A stretch of DNA of 64,000 bases from Dermatophagoides farinae (Eukaryota; Arthropoda; Arachnida; Sarcoptiformes; Pyroglyphidae): positions 2,902,001 to 2,966,000 of the forward strand of contig NC_134681.1 of NCBI RefSeq assembly GCF_024713945.1, in the 5' to 3' direction. The position numbers and the translations under genes were made by a program. The notes below the pieces were generated by a model. It made no database searches and was not told the DNA's origin. It was given only the letters and a program-made list of their open reading frames with translations. This document shows positions 23,876 to 38,600 of this stretch, piece by piece; the stretch's first letter is position 1; the number at the start of each line of letters is the position of its first letter.

Positions 23876-26800
23876 TTAAAGTGAATCAAGTCAATTCAAC
23901 ATGGACACTTTGAAAGTAAATTCATTTTCAATTTTTCTAGATTGTTAATCATTGGTAATCTTTACTTTTACTTTTTTCACATTTACAGCCACCAAATTCA
24001 ACGATGTTATAATGATGTCCATTCTATGATGGCCACACACGCACCTGGAATAATTATTTTTACCGTTATGAATGGTTCAATTTTCTGTTTGAAAAATTAG
24101 AGAAATGATTAAAATGATTAGAATTTTCTTTTTTCTTCTTAACCATACCAGTAACAGTAACAGTAATAATCATAATGATGATAACGAATAACGAACATAA
24201 TGGACAACTCCAACTGATATACAGAAAGGACACAGTTTGATTTGACACCTCGTGCAATGAAAAGGGAAAGGAATAAAAAAGAAAAAACTGTCACATCCAT
24301 TCACTCACAGGGCATTTGATTGGAAACGAAACAGAAAAAAAACGAAAAAACGAAAACGATACGATGCAAAAAGGGAACCAGATAACGAAACGAAATTCAA
24401 CGAGCATACAAAACGATTTTGACAAGCTGTCACCCTCATCAAGTGTGTGTAGTATATATTAGTGTGTATGTATGTATACCTCACCTATCTATCCATCCAT
24501 CCATTATACACTAAGTAACCAACCAGGCAACCAGCTTTTGGATCAAGAAATAATAAAAAATTTCACTCATCATCATTGCATAACGTACACATTCAATTCC
24601 TAAATGACGTTTCATCCGGTAATATTTTCCATAACAAAAAACGGGCGTATTACATGATTATGGAAAAAAACTGATGTCGATCATCATCATAATCATGATG
24701 TATTGAATGTGGGCATACATTTGCCTCACCAAAATTCAATAAGAGTCTAGCAATCGTTTTGGATTTTGGATTTTCCTTTTGCAAATAGAATTCATCATTC
24801 TTTCTATAACCACATTGGCCAAGAGTTTTTCTCTTTTCGCCATTCTTATTCGACATTGAATACTACGATCATGATGATTTGATTGACAGTCAGCCAGCCA
24901 ACAACAACATGACCGACCAAATGAAAGTCTACGGTTATATGATTGTATTACAATCAATGAATGAATGACTGAATGAAAAGCCAATTTTTCCATGTTGTGT
25001 GATCAACATTAACTTAGAACTAAATGTTTATGTGGAACAAACGAAAAGAAAATTCGATAGATTAATCCATCATCATTTTCGAATGTGCCTGGCCTAAAAT
25101 TCATTTTGTTGTTGTTTTCGCCATTAGTTTCAGTTCGATTTATTATGCTTACAACTCTTTGCTATTATTTCAACAAAATATGATTAGGGCCCATAGGTCC
25201 AGTGTGTTGTACAATTCAAGTCTACTATAGCAACAACAAAATTTGCCTGACGATCCTGGAGCAAGTGGATTTCATTTCTTGTTTGTTTAATATAAATATG
25301 CGATGCCCTATGTATTCAAAAAACGATTTATTTTTATTACCATCATCGTCGTCGTCATCAACAGCATCATTATTATCATCATCATTGATGTTGTCTGTCT
25401 GTCTGTTTGTTTATTTGTTCAAGCTGACTTTCCATTCAATGCTGCTGGCCATTTTTTTCTTGTTTCGTTTGTTGCTGGCATTAGATTGTCGATTAATTTC
25501 TCCGATGAATGGTTGCATGTGTGCGGCCAAGCGGGTGTGGATGAGTCGAATATTATGTGATGATGATGATGATGATGGACAATTAGGCAAATGTAATGTA
25601 ATGTATTTGAATAATAATAATCATCATCATCATTTTTTGTCGTTAGTGTGAAATTCATCATCATTTTTATTGGTCACTTTGAGTGAGCGAGTTAACACAA
25701 CACTTGAAAAGCTGTTGTGTTATTTTCCTCACACAATGCTCATCATTTCAACAAAAAACAAAGATTCGAGAAAAAACCTCTGAATGAAAACTGAAATGTA
25801 ATACAAACATTCAATGCCACATCTGTGTGTGTGTGTGTGTTTGTTTTTTATGGTTCCGGTATTTCATTTGAATTCCTTTTTCTCTTTTTCTTACCGGAAA
25901 TCAGAATTTTTATTTGATCTTTCAAATGAATGAGAATTAATGGATTCAACCCGATGGTTTCGGGTTTCAATCCAACAGACACACGTCGTCTTGTTACGAA
26001 ATTGGTAAAAGTTTTGACCGAACAACAACAACAACAAAAAAACGAATGAAAAACGTTGTTCCAATTAAAATGAAAAAGCCTTTTGTCATCATCACCATCG
26101 CATCGAATTACACGGCAAAATATTAACTAAGTAAATAAATAAAAACTAAGGTCGACTGTGGTTGTTGTTGTTGTTGTTCGTGTTTTGTTTGCATTCTGGA
26201 ATTTGATGCCAACAATTCTTTTTGGTTTAGATTTTCACCATAGGGCCCATTGTTTTGTTTGTTCATATTGTATTTATTTATTTTTCAACCAAAAATCATT
26301 CGCCACTAATAATCATCATCACAACACAAACGCACAAAGCCCAAAAGCTGCCATATGAGGATATGTTGTTTATTGTAACCAATCATCAAACTTTAATCAA
26401 ATTCACTGCAGATTCTTTTGTTTCGAAAACTCTTTTCATCGACGATGAAAGACACACATTTTCAAACACTTTAAACATCGAGGCATCGATTTCATTTTTT
26501 TACTTTCCGCCATTTATTTACTTTTGTTGTTGCTCATCAAATTTTCGGTTCGAGCATCTGTTTTGTTCAGATATTTTTCGCATCTCAAGTGTTTGATGAT
26601 GACACATCAAATGTCAAAAGAATTTGGGTCATCCACACACACACACACAAACATCGATTGAATCGGATTGGTAACATTTTAGCGGTATAAATAAAAAACA
26701 TGAAAATAAACAACATTTCAACGATGGATTAAAAGGTGTGAAAATAAGATTCGAATTTGATCGATCAATCAATCAATCAATCAATCAGTCATTGATCGAA

Positions 26801-29800
26801 TGTTGTTAAGAATTGATACAAGTCTCTTTTTTGTTTGAATATTTTTGGCTGGTTGAAAACTGAAAACCCCTTTTGGTCATGTTTGGATTTATTATTATTA
26901 GTTGTCTATTCATTCTTAATTTTAGAGCAAGATTCGCTCACTATTTTTGTTTTTAGCCTTTTCTCGGTCAATTTATGGTTAGTTGATAACAACTTAATAT
27001 CTTATAAAGGGATGGAAATTAATCCCGATGAACCCATGAAGAAAATAATCCATTACGAGTGATGTGATTCATTTCACAGCGGGCATTTTGGTCGGGCCTG
27101 CAGAGAGAAAATTTTCTTTCGCCATCAATGAAAGGGGTGTAAATCACATGTTTCTTTTTGTTTGGTGAAATAAAAACGTTTGCCGACATCTAAATCCTTT
27201 TGTTGACCTTTTTTTATCGCTCCGAAATCAATGTTGATCTGCATTTTCATGTTTTTTTTCCATTCAACACAATTGTTGTTATAATTAGTCACATAACCAA
27301 TATATTTATCATGATAATTTTGCTTGGTTTAATCATCGATTAGACAAACAATCGTGTTCATCCTTGGGCAACGACAAGTTCATCAACTTTTTTCACTTAC
27401 AACAATTCAATGGTCCATCGTGTGCGTGTGCATCTGAACAAACATTGAGTCAAAGTGAAAAAAAACTTTTCACTTTAATGAACGGATTCTCCAACTACCC
27501 AACAACACACATACACACAAAGAGAAACTGAAAAAAATTTAATGTCGATGTGGTCCAAATTTATTTTTTTGCCTTTTGGACCAACCACCAGAATCAAGAA
27601 TAGCCTAGCTGTGTGTTTATGTGGGACTCTTCCAAGTTCGTCATTATCATCATTGTTTTTGTTGACAACTTTTTGTTTGTTGTTCTTTTGAATCAAATTG
27701 AAAAACATTTTTTTGTTTCTCTGAGAATTCAACTTTTATTCAACATTTCCAATTTAATTTCAAATTTCAAATTTTCACTCGATTCGTGTTTGTTGCTTGT
27801 CAACAAAATAGATAAGAAGTTTTCTTTCAATTTTTCGATGGAATTTGTTTTTGTTTATGGACTGCAAAAATAAAAGCCACAAAATTTATCTGCTGCCCGC
27901 ATTGCAATGGCAAGTTTTTTGTTGTTGGTGAGGATCTTTCTTCACAACAGCTAAATTGATTAGCCGAGTAATTAGCAAAGAAACTGTATGGCACTTGAAA
28001 TACATGTTCAGCCACAAATTCTAGTTGATATAGAATATTAAAGTTAAAAATTGTTTGGATGGCAAAAAATGTTTGTTTGTTTGCAAGGCTTGAGGTTTTG
28101 GCTCAATACTGTTTACTTTTCGAGCAAGTGCAAGAAAAAAGAATTATGTGGAAGAAGATTATTATTACGACAAGAATAACTGATAGTTCTGAGAACTGGA
28201 AGGAAGAGAATAAATAAATATGATGATAAATAAATTCACTCGTTCACTGTTTTGATTGGAAAGAAAAAAGAGGTTTGTATCGATACTGAATTCAATTCAA
28301 TCACACTGTATAGGCCTATGATGACATATCAACGATCGATCACCGATGCCAGCTCCAAAACGGATATTTGAAATCGAACGGATATAAACCAAGCATCTAT
28401 TCAATTCTTTTCTTCATCTTCATCGCCAACAACTCTTGATTTCAGCGAATATTTCCTTTCCATTCCTTTCTCACACACATGCTCTCCTCTTTATTATACA
28501 TTTCTTTCCTTTTCTTGTTCCAATGTTTGTTCACATAACATTCAAACGAGGAATCATCATCTGAATGGATCGAAGATTGATGACATGTGATTATTATCGG
28601 TCGTAATAGTAATAATAACAATAACAATAATAATAAGTGTACAACAACAATCCGATACGATAGATATTGGCAGAGAGAGAAAGAGATTGAGAATGAAACT
28701 GGGAGCGACAAAATCTTCTTTTCCTACGATATGATTTGATTCAACTTTGTTTCGTAACGAATCAACATAATAATGACGAGAGAGAGAGAAAGGCCATTGC
28801 CGCCGACGCCCAACTATCATTTTGGCCCTTAATAATATCTACGAATATGTGTGATTATGATCCCAATTGAAACAAAAAGATTTGGAAGAATCATTACATA
28901 CAGCTGCCATAATTGTATGGAATAATATGGAATAATAGTTATTGCATTATTATGTGCTGATCATTTAAAAATATAAAAACAAATAACAAATCGTAAACGG
29001 ATTAGATCCTACCTGCGACGATCATATTATCATCATTAACATCCACAACAACAACAAAAACAACAGAAAACTTGTAAAAAAATCAACATTCACAATGTTT
29101 ACGCCGAGTTGAAGAATTGCATTGATTGAAATAGATTTTATTCGGTAATCTAATGACAACAACGAGCCCGAGCATTGCCATGTTAACCATATGCATACTA
29201 CACCATATACACCGATGGCAATGGGCTGAAAGAGCAACATTATTAAATTAAGATTTAATGGAGCGAATACTTTCACATGCCAATTCCGTTCCTTTGTTTT
29301 AATCAATGCAGAATTCATCAACAATAGCAATTAAGGACATTTAAATCTAGAGAAAAATGGCTCATTTCCGTTAATTTTTTCGATTTTTCGATGAAATTGA
29401 AAATGTTTGTTTCATTTTCATCATAATTAATAATGGAAACAAAAGTGAAATGAATATTGTTTTGTTTACTGAATTGTTTGCATCATCAAAAGTTTTAGCA
29501 AACAACTTTGGATCATAAATCTCGGTTTTAGGATCGTAAATGTTGTTGTAAATGAAAAAATATCGAATCGTTTCGAGATTCATCATTTCCAATGATAAGT
29601 GGAACCCTTTCTTTTTTGGCAAACAAATTTTTCCTGACTATTTATGATCCGAATCGGATCGAAATCAAACTTTTCCATTGAATAGCCTCTCCCTCAAATT
29701 ATCGATGATTTATTATGTCGATTTTTCTCTTTTTTCATTTTTATGCCATTTCAAAAAGTCATGGAATATTCAATTGACTCACATTCATTCATTCATTTTC

Positions 29801-30056
29801 AATACTGTGAACTACAAAATGATAACCAAACATAACAAAACCAAACAAAAACAAAAACAAAACAAAACAAAACAAAGGCAATCCAAGTATCCGAATCAAA
29901 AAAAAAAAAAAATTCAAAACAAGACAACGTTGAAAGCAAGCAGCTTCCGAAACGATTGAGTCACATTCCGACAAATTGTCCATATTTCAAATTTTTTTCA
30001 TCACTGACAAAAAACGTCGAAAAATATTGAAAATGAAAATGTACGATCAGGCCTGC

Positions 30057-30081
<25 letters not shown>
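30057..30081. repeat. (CA)12 microsatellite
   Basis: Twelve CA units, then CT and further CACA. Confidence 0.95.
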
Positions 30082-30087
<6 letters not shown>

Positions 30088-33000
30088 AAACAGACAGGCA
30101 AGTAAAGTGTTCCAAGTAGATGCCATTTTTTCTGATTTCAAAAAACGAGCCGAAAACCAATCATCTTCATCATTTTGATTCTCCTCTTTCTGTTTATGCA
30201 GAAAACGATATAATTTATTTGATGAATTATTACAAATGATGATCATGATGATGATCATGATGGCGACGACTTTAAAACACGATAAACGACGACGACGACG
30301 ACGTAGAAAGATGAATTTTTCAAACGAATGAATCATCATACAAATCATGTCTGTATGTCTGTAACATTTTTTCTTCGCCCTTGTTGCTTGCTGTTGGTTC
30401 ATTTTTCTAATATTTCGTCATTTTTGGTTTGTTTGGCGGTTAGTTCATGTTCTTTGCTTTGGCCGACATTTACATTTAAATGGTTTGATATTTATTTCAT
30501 TTCCAAGGCTAGTTGTTGCAACAGCTACCACTAACTGGCATTACCAACAAACGTTTGTTTGAATCAATAAAATCAGAAAAAATGAATGACCGTTGTCCGT
30601 CTATGGATGAAGATTGAATGTAATTTTCATAAAAAAATTTTATTTTCTGTTTTTCATTTTTTTTGTTTAACTCAAAAATAGACTGCTCTTTCAAGATGAC
30701 GATCATGATTATATGATCGAAATCCGGATCGATTCCAAGAACAAGTTTCATTGAAAATTATTCAAGCCTTAAAGATCCGGATCTGACAAACAATTTCCAT
30801 TTTGATTCAGGAGTAAATATCACTAAAAATAGTCAAACAAAATCATCTATTTGATGAGTACGCAAACTTTGCAACAAATCTATCTCTATATGGTTTTATT
30901 ATTTCGATTTTCTTGTTCAACACATTCAGGCTTCTTAGCATCTTGAACAATTTGAAATTTGATAATGAACAGCTGGGCTTTCCATTCACTCATTCACTCA
31001 TAGCACACTCACTTATGTAATGTTGTGGCGGCAATCGCAGTGATTTACGATTATTACGATCCATAGCGATAGCCAACAAGAGAAAAAAAACATAATACCA
31101 ATACCAATTACTATTAAGACTATGAAGCTGGATCACCAAATTCTGGTAACAATTGGTGACTGGGCGAATAAAGAAGAATGCAACAACCATTGTCTACTGA
31201 CACCGTCATTTTAACTGCCACCAAGAGACAATTTGGAGACTTGAGAACATCATCTTGAGAAACTTTATCTCGTTGGATTTTCTCTCCTATATGCTATCAT
31301 TATAGCTGCATGATATTTCTTACTTGGCTTCATCGATATAATCAGCAGCCATTATCATTAAACATCATTCTGTTATGTTCATGTGAATTCTCTTTTTTCC
31401 CATTCAACAATCTTCAAATACAAGTGGGTTGCATTATATCGAGCCGAATGGATTATTTTCTGCGGCACCATGGATCGACAGCATCAACATCTACCAGACA
31501 ACGAGAAATTATTGCCAACATTAGTTTAGTTTTCTCGTCTTCCCATTCATTGTGTTGTATGAAAATGTAAGAGAAATGACAATCGATTACAATTGCTCGT
31601 ATAACGATTCTGCTGCACCAGGACACAAATCGGTCCCCGGCAATTTTTTTTCCTTCATTGCTGAATTGTATTAAGTCAGCCCATCTGAAGATTTTTTTCC
31701 GTCTCAAATGATGTTAATTGTCGGGCCACATCATACATGGAATAAACAATAGTTTTTTTCATTTCTACTGAAAAATGCCTTGCTTGGCTCAATGTTATCA
31801 GTGATAATCATAGAGCCATTCACGCTCTATGCCATCATTGACGATATATTTCGAAAACAAATACACAGTGAAAACAACAAACAGAAAAAAGTTATGGACA
31901 AAAATGATTGACAAACAAAAGATCAATGAGTGGTGTGTGTGTGGAAGATACAGCTGTGATTTGCCGGTTGGTTGAAGAAAAAGTTTGTCTATGGTCATGT
32001 TTTTCTGCTGGTTTGTTTGTCAGTATGAATGTCTACATTGTTGTTGTAATCATCATTGTATCAGTTTGTTTGCTGCTAACCAATAGATTCATTTCATTAT
32101 TCAAGAATCTTGCGTGCGAAAAAAAATTATTCATTTGAAATTCGGTCCCGGAACTACGATCCAGATGATGATCAGTTGGCATAAAGCAAGCACAATTTAG
32201 TCAAACAGATATGGGTGAAAAAAGTTTCACATATTCTCTATCATTACTTTTTTGTTTTGTATTTGGTTGGTCAAAAACTTTTTGTTAGTTGCTGCAAACC
32301 ATAAACAATTCTATGTGTGGATATTATATTGTTGTTCGAGTTGAAAATTGAGTGAAAAATTAATGTTGCATATAATTATATTTGCAAATAATAAATTCTT
32401 CTAGATTTATTCTGCTCGTCCTGTAGTGGTCATCTGGTCGTATGGATGGAATCCAAATCCTCCATTGTTTACAATGGTCCAATAATGTTATTGGAATTTT
32501 CTAGAATTTTTTCAAATGATTCTGTTTTCGTACAAATCACATTTTTCGATTGCTCGCCAAAGAGTTGGCAAGAACGCAAACAGAAGATGGCTAGTTATTT
32601 ACTATACAACTCACATTCCATCCATCGATGACAAATGGAGCACGAACAAAAAAACAACAAGAATCGACCAACCATTGCTGTTATTGTTGTTGTTGTTGTT
32701 GTTTTTCTGGTTTCTTGATTTACAATTCGAATTGGAAGCGGAAAAAAATGCACAACTCAACAATATAACAATAATGATGATGATGATGATGATGACTATC
32801 CAATAACAATAACCAGAAATTGGGAACCTTTTTCGAGTCTATGATCATGTGTGTATTTACCAAACAGCCGACAGACCAAAAAGCAAAAAAGAATTCTCAT
32901 CAAACACAGAATGAACGATTATAATAATAAATGGTAAACGAATGGAGCAGAAAAAGAATCCATTTTTTTTTGTTTTTGTTTTCCAGTTATGATGATGTGA

Positions 33001-33150
33001 TCAACATTCGATCAAAATCAAATGTTGATCATCAACAAAAACAAGAGCAAAAATTGGCTCGAGTAAATCAAGTTTGTTTTGTTGCTTCTGCCATATATAA
33101 CATATAAATATAAATAGATTGTATGAACATATGAAACACAAATCATATGT

Positions 33151-33174
33151 AACAACATGATTAATCATGTTGTT
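33151..33174. repeat. 24-bp perfect palindrome
   Basis: AACAACATGATT is followed directly by its exact reverse complement. The symmetry is lost at the next base pair. Unlike the ATG/CAT palindrome it is not made of a simple repeat. Confidence 0.95.
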
Positions 33175-33966
33175 CGTTATAATATAACACCGAATTAAAT
33201 AAATGAACATCATAGAAAATAGAAAACAACAACAAAACTCCAAAAACTGTTTGAATGCAATTGGGTCCATATTTTAATTTTATTGGTGCCTTTCTTTTCA
33301 TCCCTTTTGACACAACAATATAAATGATGGCAGTGATCGTAGTTGTGAACAGTAGTCTTGTATGTATGTTCATCATCATCATCATCATTGACCATTAGAA
33401 AAATTGGAATGAAAATTTCACACATGCATTTTATCCAATTTGTGTGTGAGTGAGTGATATTGTCCCGTGGTAAAAAAAATTACGACACATGGTAAGAATT
33501 CCATCCAGCCTGAAGATCTGATTATCTGACCTAATTGAAACCATAAGATAAGTTAATTAGCGCAGTGACATGTTTGAATTCAATTTGAGAACATTGAAAA
33601 AAAATAAAACAAACAAACAAGTTAATGAGTGTAGTGAAAAAACTGGCGAATCATATAAAAATAATGGCAAATGTCGTGATCTCGCATAATCTTGACAATC
33701 GTCGAACAATAAAACGAAAAAAATCCTATCGTATTTGCAATTGAAACCATGAGGATCAATGATGCAACTCTAAAGAAAAAGAAGCATAAATAAACTTGAA
33801 AATCTTTATCTCTGAATTTTCGAAAAAAGTAGAAATTTTTCTGTAGGAAATAAAACTTTGATTATCATCATGATTATTACACACTGGCTGACAAGCATCC
33901 CTTTATAGCTTTGTCCATCTTCATTCATTTAATCTGTTTTGGTAGAGACTAAATGATGATGACAAA

Positions 33967-33999
33967 CATACATACATACATACATACATACATACATAC
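33967..33999. repeat. (CATA)8 microsatellite
   Basis: Eight exact CATA units plus one base. Confidence 0.95.
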
Positions 34000-34665
34000 G
34001 GACAACTCGATACGAATCAGTAATCTACGCTACCTCAATTACGGTGATAATGATGATGGTCAGACATTTGAGCAGATAATTTTTTGTTGATTCATTTTCA
34101 TCTGAAACAATGATCATAACAACCATCATCATCGGTAAGTTATGATGCTTTACATAAGAATCTTCATTAATCTATTAATATACAATGCTAGTTGATGACA
34201 AGACACACACAAAGAAAAAACTTGACAAGCTTAAATCTTTGCACCATTCATGATGATAATTATTATTATTAATTAAGAGAACGACACAATTATCCACTGA
34301 TTATGGCAAGGATGGGATGGATAAAAACAAAATGACCATAACACAATATAAACAGAAATGTGACAAACAAATCTTTCAATGCAATTTATGGCATATAATG
34401 GAAAACAAAGAATTCTACATATGTGTGTGTGCGTGTGTGTCACTCATCATATACGTATATGAAGCGAATTGGCATGACCATTTTTATCGATTCCATCGAT
34501 CGTCCAATTCGAATATAGCAATTTGTTTGTCGTTTTTGTTTTAATTAAACTGGAATCAATCATTGTTCCATTCAATGCTAACAATAAGGGAAATGTCACT
34601 TGTTTTGACATAGTTTCACAATGAAATTAATGGAAAAATATGTCTAGTTAAACACCTGAAATGAG

Positions 34666-34734
34666 AAATATAAATATATTCACATTACAATGGCATCGAC
34701 ATATATTTATATTAAATAAATATAAATATATTCA
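34666..34734. repeat. AT-rich direct and inverted repeat cluster
   Basis: The 17-mer AAATATAAATATATTCA occurs at 34666-34682 and again at 34718-34734. The second copy also pairs with 34701-34713 as a 13-bp inverted repeat with a 5-nt spacer. Confidence 0.9.
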
Positions 34735-35596
34735 TTGGCCAGACACAAATATGAACACGTGTTTGACAGCAATCATATAATGGAAAAAACACAGCACAGG
34801 TGTTGTCGATTTTATATTTTATCGCTATTATGCAACCAAGTTACATGCAGCAATGAGATGAAATGAAAAAATTGAATAAAATATCTTCGAGAGTCTAGAC
34901 TCTAGACCAATGATCGATGAAACAACATGAGAAAATTAATGAAAGTAAAATAGAACGAAATTGACATTTGTTCAATAATGCAAAATACATCCAATCCACA
35001 GTTGTTGTCCATTGAATTTAATCTCTTTATAAACGAGATATCATCATCATTATGAATTGAGGTGAAATTGGCAAATTCTCTCTCAATTCATCAAATCACC
35101 AAGAATATAATGATGATGAGAGACAGACAACAACATGAAACAATCACCTATTTTTTCAATCATTTCACACTATATTCATAATTTCATATATATATTATAT
35201 ACTCTGCAGATTTATATTTCGATAAAATCTTTCTGACTTTCAGCTATGTCTATGCGTGTGTGTGGTGTGACAATTTCGAAACAAACAATCTGACCGTATT
35301 ATTATCTTGTCATTTGATTGAAGAATCAATGATGATGTGATGATGACCGATTTTTTTGCTCCATTCCCGTTTAGAATTTACAGCTCAGAATGTGTCAATT
35401 GAAGGGCCTCAAATCAATTTCCAACATCGACATCTCGTCGTCGTTTTCGAACCTATCATTATCATTGATCAAAGATTTTCTTTTGGCTCACACTTTTTCA
35501 CTTTCACCATCATCATCGAATTGCAATTTTTTTCTTGGTTTTTTCCTGTGAATTTGAAACTATCTAAAGTTGGCAAAAAGAAAACCTAATGTTGGC

Positions 35597-35604
35597 CACA
35601 CACA

Positions 35605-35648
<44 letters not shown>
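35597..35648. repeat. Long (CA)n microsatellite
   Basis: Twenty-six dinucleotide units with a single CT interruption, the longest CA tract in the window. Confidence 0.95.
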
Positions 35649-35649
<1 letters not shown>

Positions 35650-38600
35650 TTTGGTTGAATGAAAATTAAATTTTCACACTGGACATTGGCCACTGTTTGT
35701 AATAAATTCGAGTGAAATAAGGTTTTCACATTCAAAAATGCTATGAATTGTTGTGTTGATGGGAAAATAATCAAAGCTGACCACATGCTACATTTTTGAA
35801 ATTGAAATTATATTTTTATGACGTAAACACCGAACGAAAATCAAATTGGAAAATTCTAGCTCATAAAATGCAAATTTATTTTTGCATTTTTTTCTGGCAA
35901 CCACTTTCAGTCATTGAAAAAAATTGAAACAAATTCATTGATTTGTGGAGAACGGCTGTCGGCCAATTGTCAAGAATCAAACATCGCAAATATTTGCGGT
36001 CGGTTTGTGTTCCGGGTTTGTTCGTATTGGGTGCTGTCCAGTCAATTGCGTACAATTTTTTCTTCACGTTGCTCATGCTATAAAAAAGCACATTATAATT
36101 TGAAATATGCATACATTATACCGATGAGTTTTTTTTGGATTTTGTTGCCAGTATATGTATGATATGTATCTGGTTTGAATCATATATTTCAATTATTTAA
36201 ATTTAAATTAAATTTTAAATTATTTAAAATATTTTCCATCTTATTCAGTTGTGGGATTTTTTCTTTTTTTTTTGGTTTCTTGGTTTCTGGAATACTGCAT
36301 TCAAACCTGAACTGAAACGATAGCTCGATATATGAACGGAATACATGGTTATTTTAACGGAAAAAAATTTTTATTATCATCATGCTCATTATTGGGTGAA
36401 TTTTGTTTTTTCCTGGATTCCATTTAGGAGGTCCTTCCTGGTACTTGGCCATGTTGTTTCACATGATATGGTATGGTATTAGAAAAGATACCGACAATTG
36501 TCGGTGGGTCGGTTGTTGAAACTCATCGAAATGGAAAATTTATTTGTTATATGCATGATGGAGATAGGTTACCGTTTGAAGTTCAAGCATCGTTGATGAC
36601 TGTCTGTCTGGCTTAACAGCAACAACACAACAACAAAAAACAAATCTTCGTAGGCCGTGTTGTTTGATGAACCAGTAGGTCTCTCTCTTTCTCTTTTAAA
36701 ATGATGGCATTATGGTTGTATTCATCATCATCATAGCACCATACAGCGAATGTGTACAAGGTCGGTTTTGTTTAGTGTTTCATTGTGTGTGCGTGTGTGT
36801 GTATCTTATTCAATAAAAAACCACAGGATCATGATGCCAATGTGTGGTATTATTATAAAACATCAAGATATGTTTGTAAGACAAGAGAAAAAGTGGATAT
36901 TCAATAATGAGAACCAGAATACAACAACAACAACAACTGCTAATAATAAAATGATAATGATGGTGATAATCAAATGCTCCTGAATCTAGATTCAATGCAA
37001 TGTAAAGAAAAAGATTTTCTGGGCCAAACACTGATCAGCAGGAAATGTGAGTGTAGGTTTAGTCTGACAGTTTGTCGTTTCAATTGATTCTGAATGTAAA
37101 AACCGAGATCCAAATACAATGGACGGTGGTGGAAAAAATGTTAAGAGAATTTCATTTCATTTTTTCTTTTATCATAAAATTATTTCCTCATCATTCTATT
37201 AGGCCTTTGTTATTATTATTTATTTCTTGTTCCCCTTTCTCATTTTCATTCTCTACTGTCGTGCTACAGGGACGAACAAGGCGATAATAATAATGATGAT
37301 GATGATGATGATTTTATTTTCACTATATAAATTCCCGTTTTATAAGACTTTTACGGGATTCAATCGCTGGGAAATAATGATAGCCATTTATTTGCCTTTC
37401 ATACATCCATATGTGTGTTATGGCGCCATAAAATTCTATTGATCGAATGCAAGAACACAAATATCAAATCTTATTGGTTGCAGTTGTGTGTGTGTGTGTG
37501 TGTGTGATTATGGCTTCAGGCTGACCGGATTTATGTTGGAAAAATTTCAACAACCAAGAATATCAACAATAGGACACAGCTGTAAAGATTTAAGAAATTG
37601 AAGAAAAAGTCAAAAATTATTTGTGTCAAAACTCTGATACATTACATTCATTGTCATTTTCATCTCACAATTCTCTCGTACAGTTAATCATTTCCAATTA
37701 CGACATGTATGAATGTGTCTTTTTTTTTATTTGCCATACGTTTCACACACGCAAACATCGATAATAAATCAATGGAGAAATGGAGAAATTAAAATCATTC
37801 TGCGTCAAACGAGAAACTTATAACAGTCTTATTCAATTGTTTCGTTCAATGTCACTGGTTGGATGATTTCACCCAATATCAAAAGGCGCCAAATTATAAG
37901 AAACTTTGGTTTATTTTGTCATCAAATGAATTTTTCTCACTAAGGAAACTTTTTTCGGTTTTGTCTGACTATTTGGTCTCTCGCTGTGTGTTCAGTGAGT
38001 GAGTGAGTGAGTGAAAGAAAAAAGGAAAATTAATTTTACAATTCGTTTAACACGCAAAGCAGAGCCGGTTACCGCTGTCGAGAGTGAGAAGGAAAACATT
38101 TCCGAAAATAAAATTATAGAACAATAAAAGCAACTAAGCAAGTAGTGTAGCTCGTTTATCCAGGATCGGTGTGACACACGGTTGACCAGATCGAGATTGA
38201 AATGTTTCGATTGACCGATTGCCACCACAAATAAACAAACAACAACAACAACACGAGTAAACGATTCGGGATAAATCAAACAAAAAAAGGAAAAAAAGAA
38301 AAAAGATTTCTGGTTCGATTGATTCCATATAGCATTTTTTGCAACGAACGAAATCTTTCTCTTAGTTTAATCTCTGATCTCTGAGAGTATTTTTTCTTTT
38401 TTTTCGTCTTTCCTTTTATCAATTGTCTTCGTCGTCGTCGGTTTTTTCATCTTCGACGCGTACATACAATATGAGAAATCTACTTTTTTCTCAATCAAAC
38501 AAAATCAGTTTCCTTCTGGTCGATTGAATACAAATTGATGAGCCTTGAATCATTGGATACTTGAAATGATAAAAAACAAATTAAATTGGATTTCATCTAG

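Larger units (their letters stand above)
22548..33150. other. Gene-poor interval with two less AT-biased islands
   Basis: No recognised gene. Islands at 23.39-23.75 kb and 29.0-29.33 kb have more balanced composition and few stops in several frames. An imperfect 16-bp inverted repeat lies at 23830-23875. A donor-like minus-strand site (CCG/GTAAGA, near 25893) ends an open segment without an ATG. CA, CAA and ATC microsatellites are scattered throughout. Confidence 0.5.

Noticed and set aside
34131..34140. Strong donor sequence TCG/GTAAGT
   Set aside because: The preceding sequence is CAT repeats with no convincing exon or acceptor.
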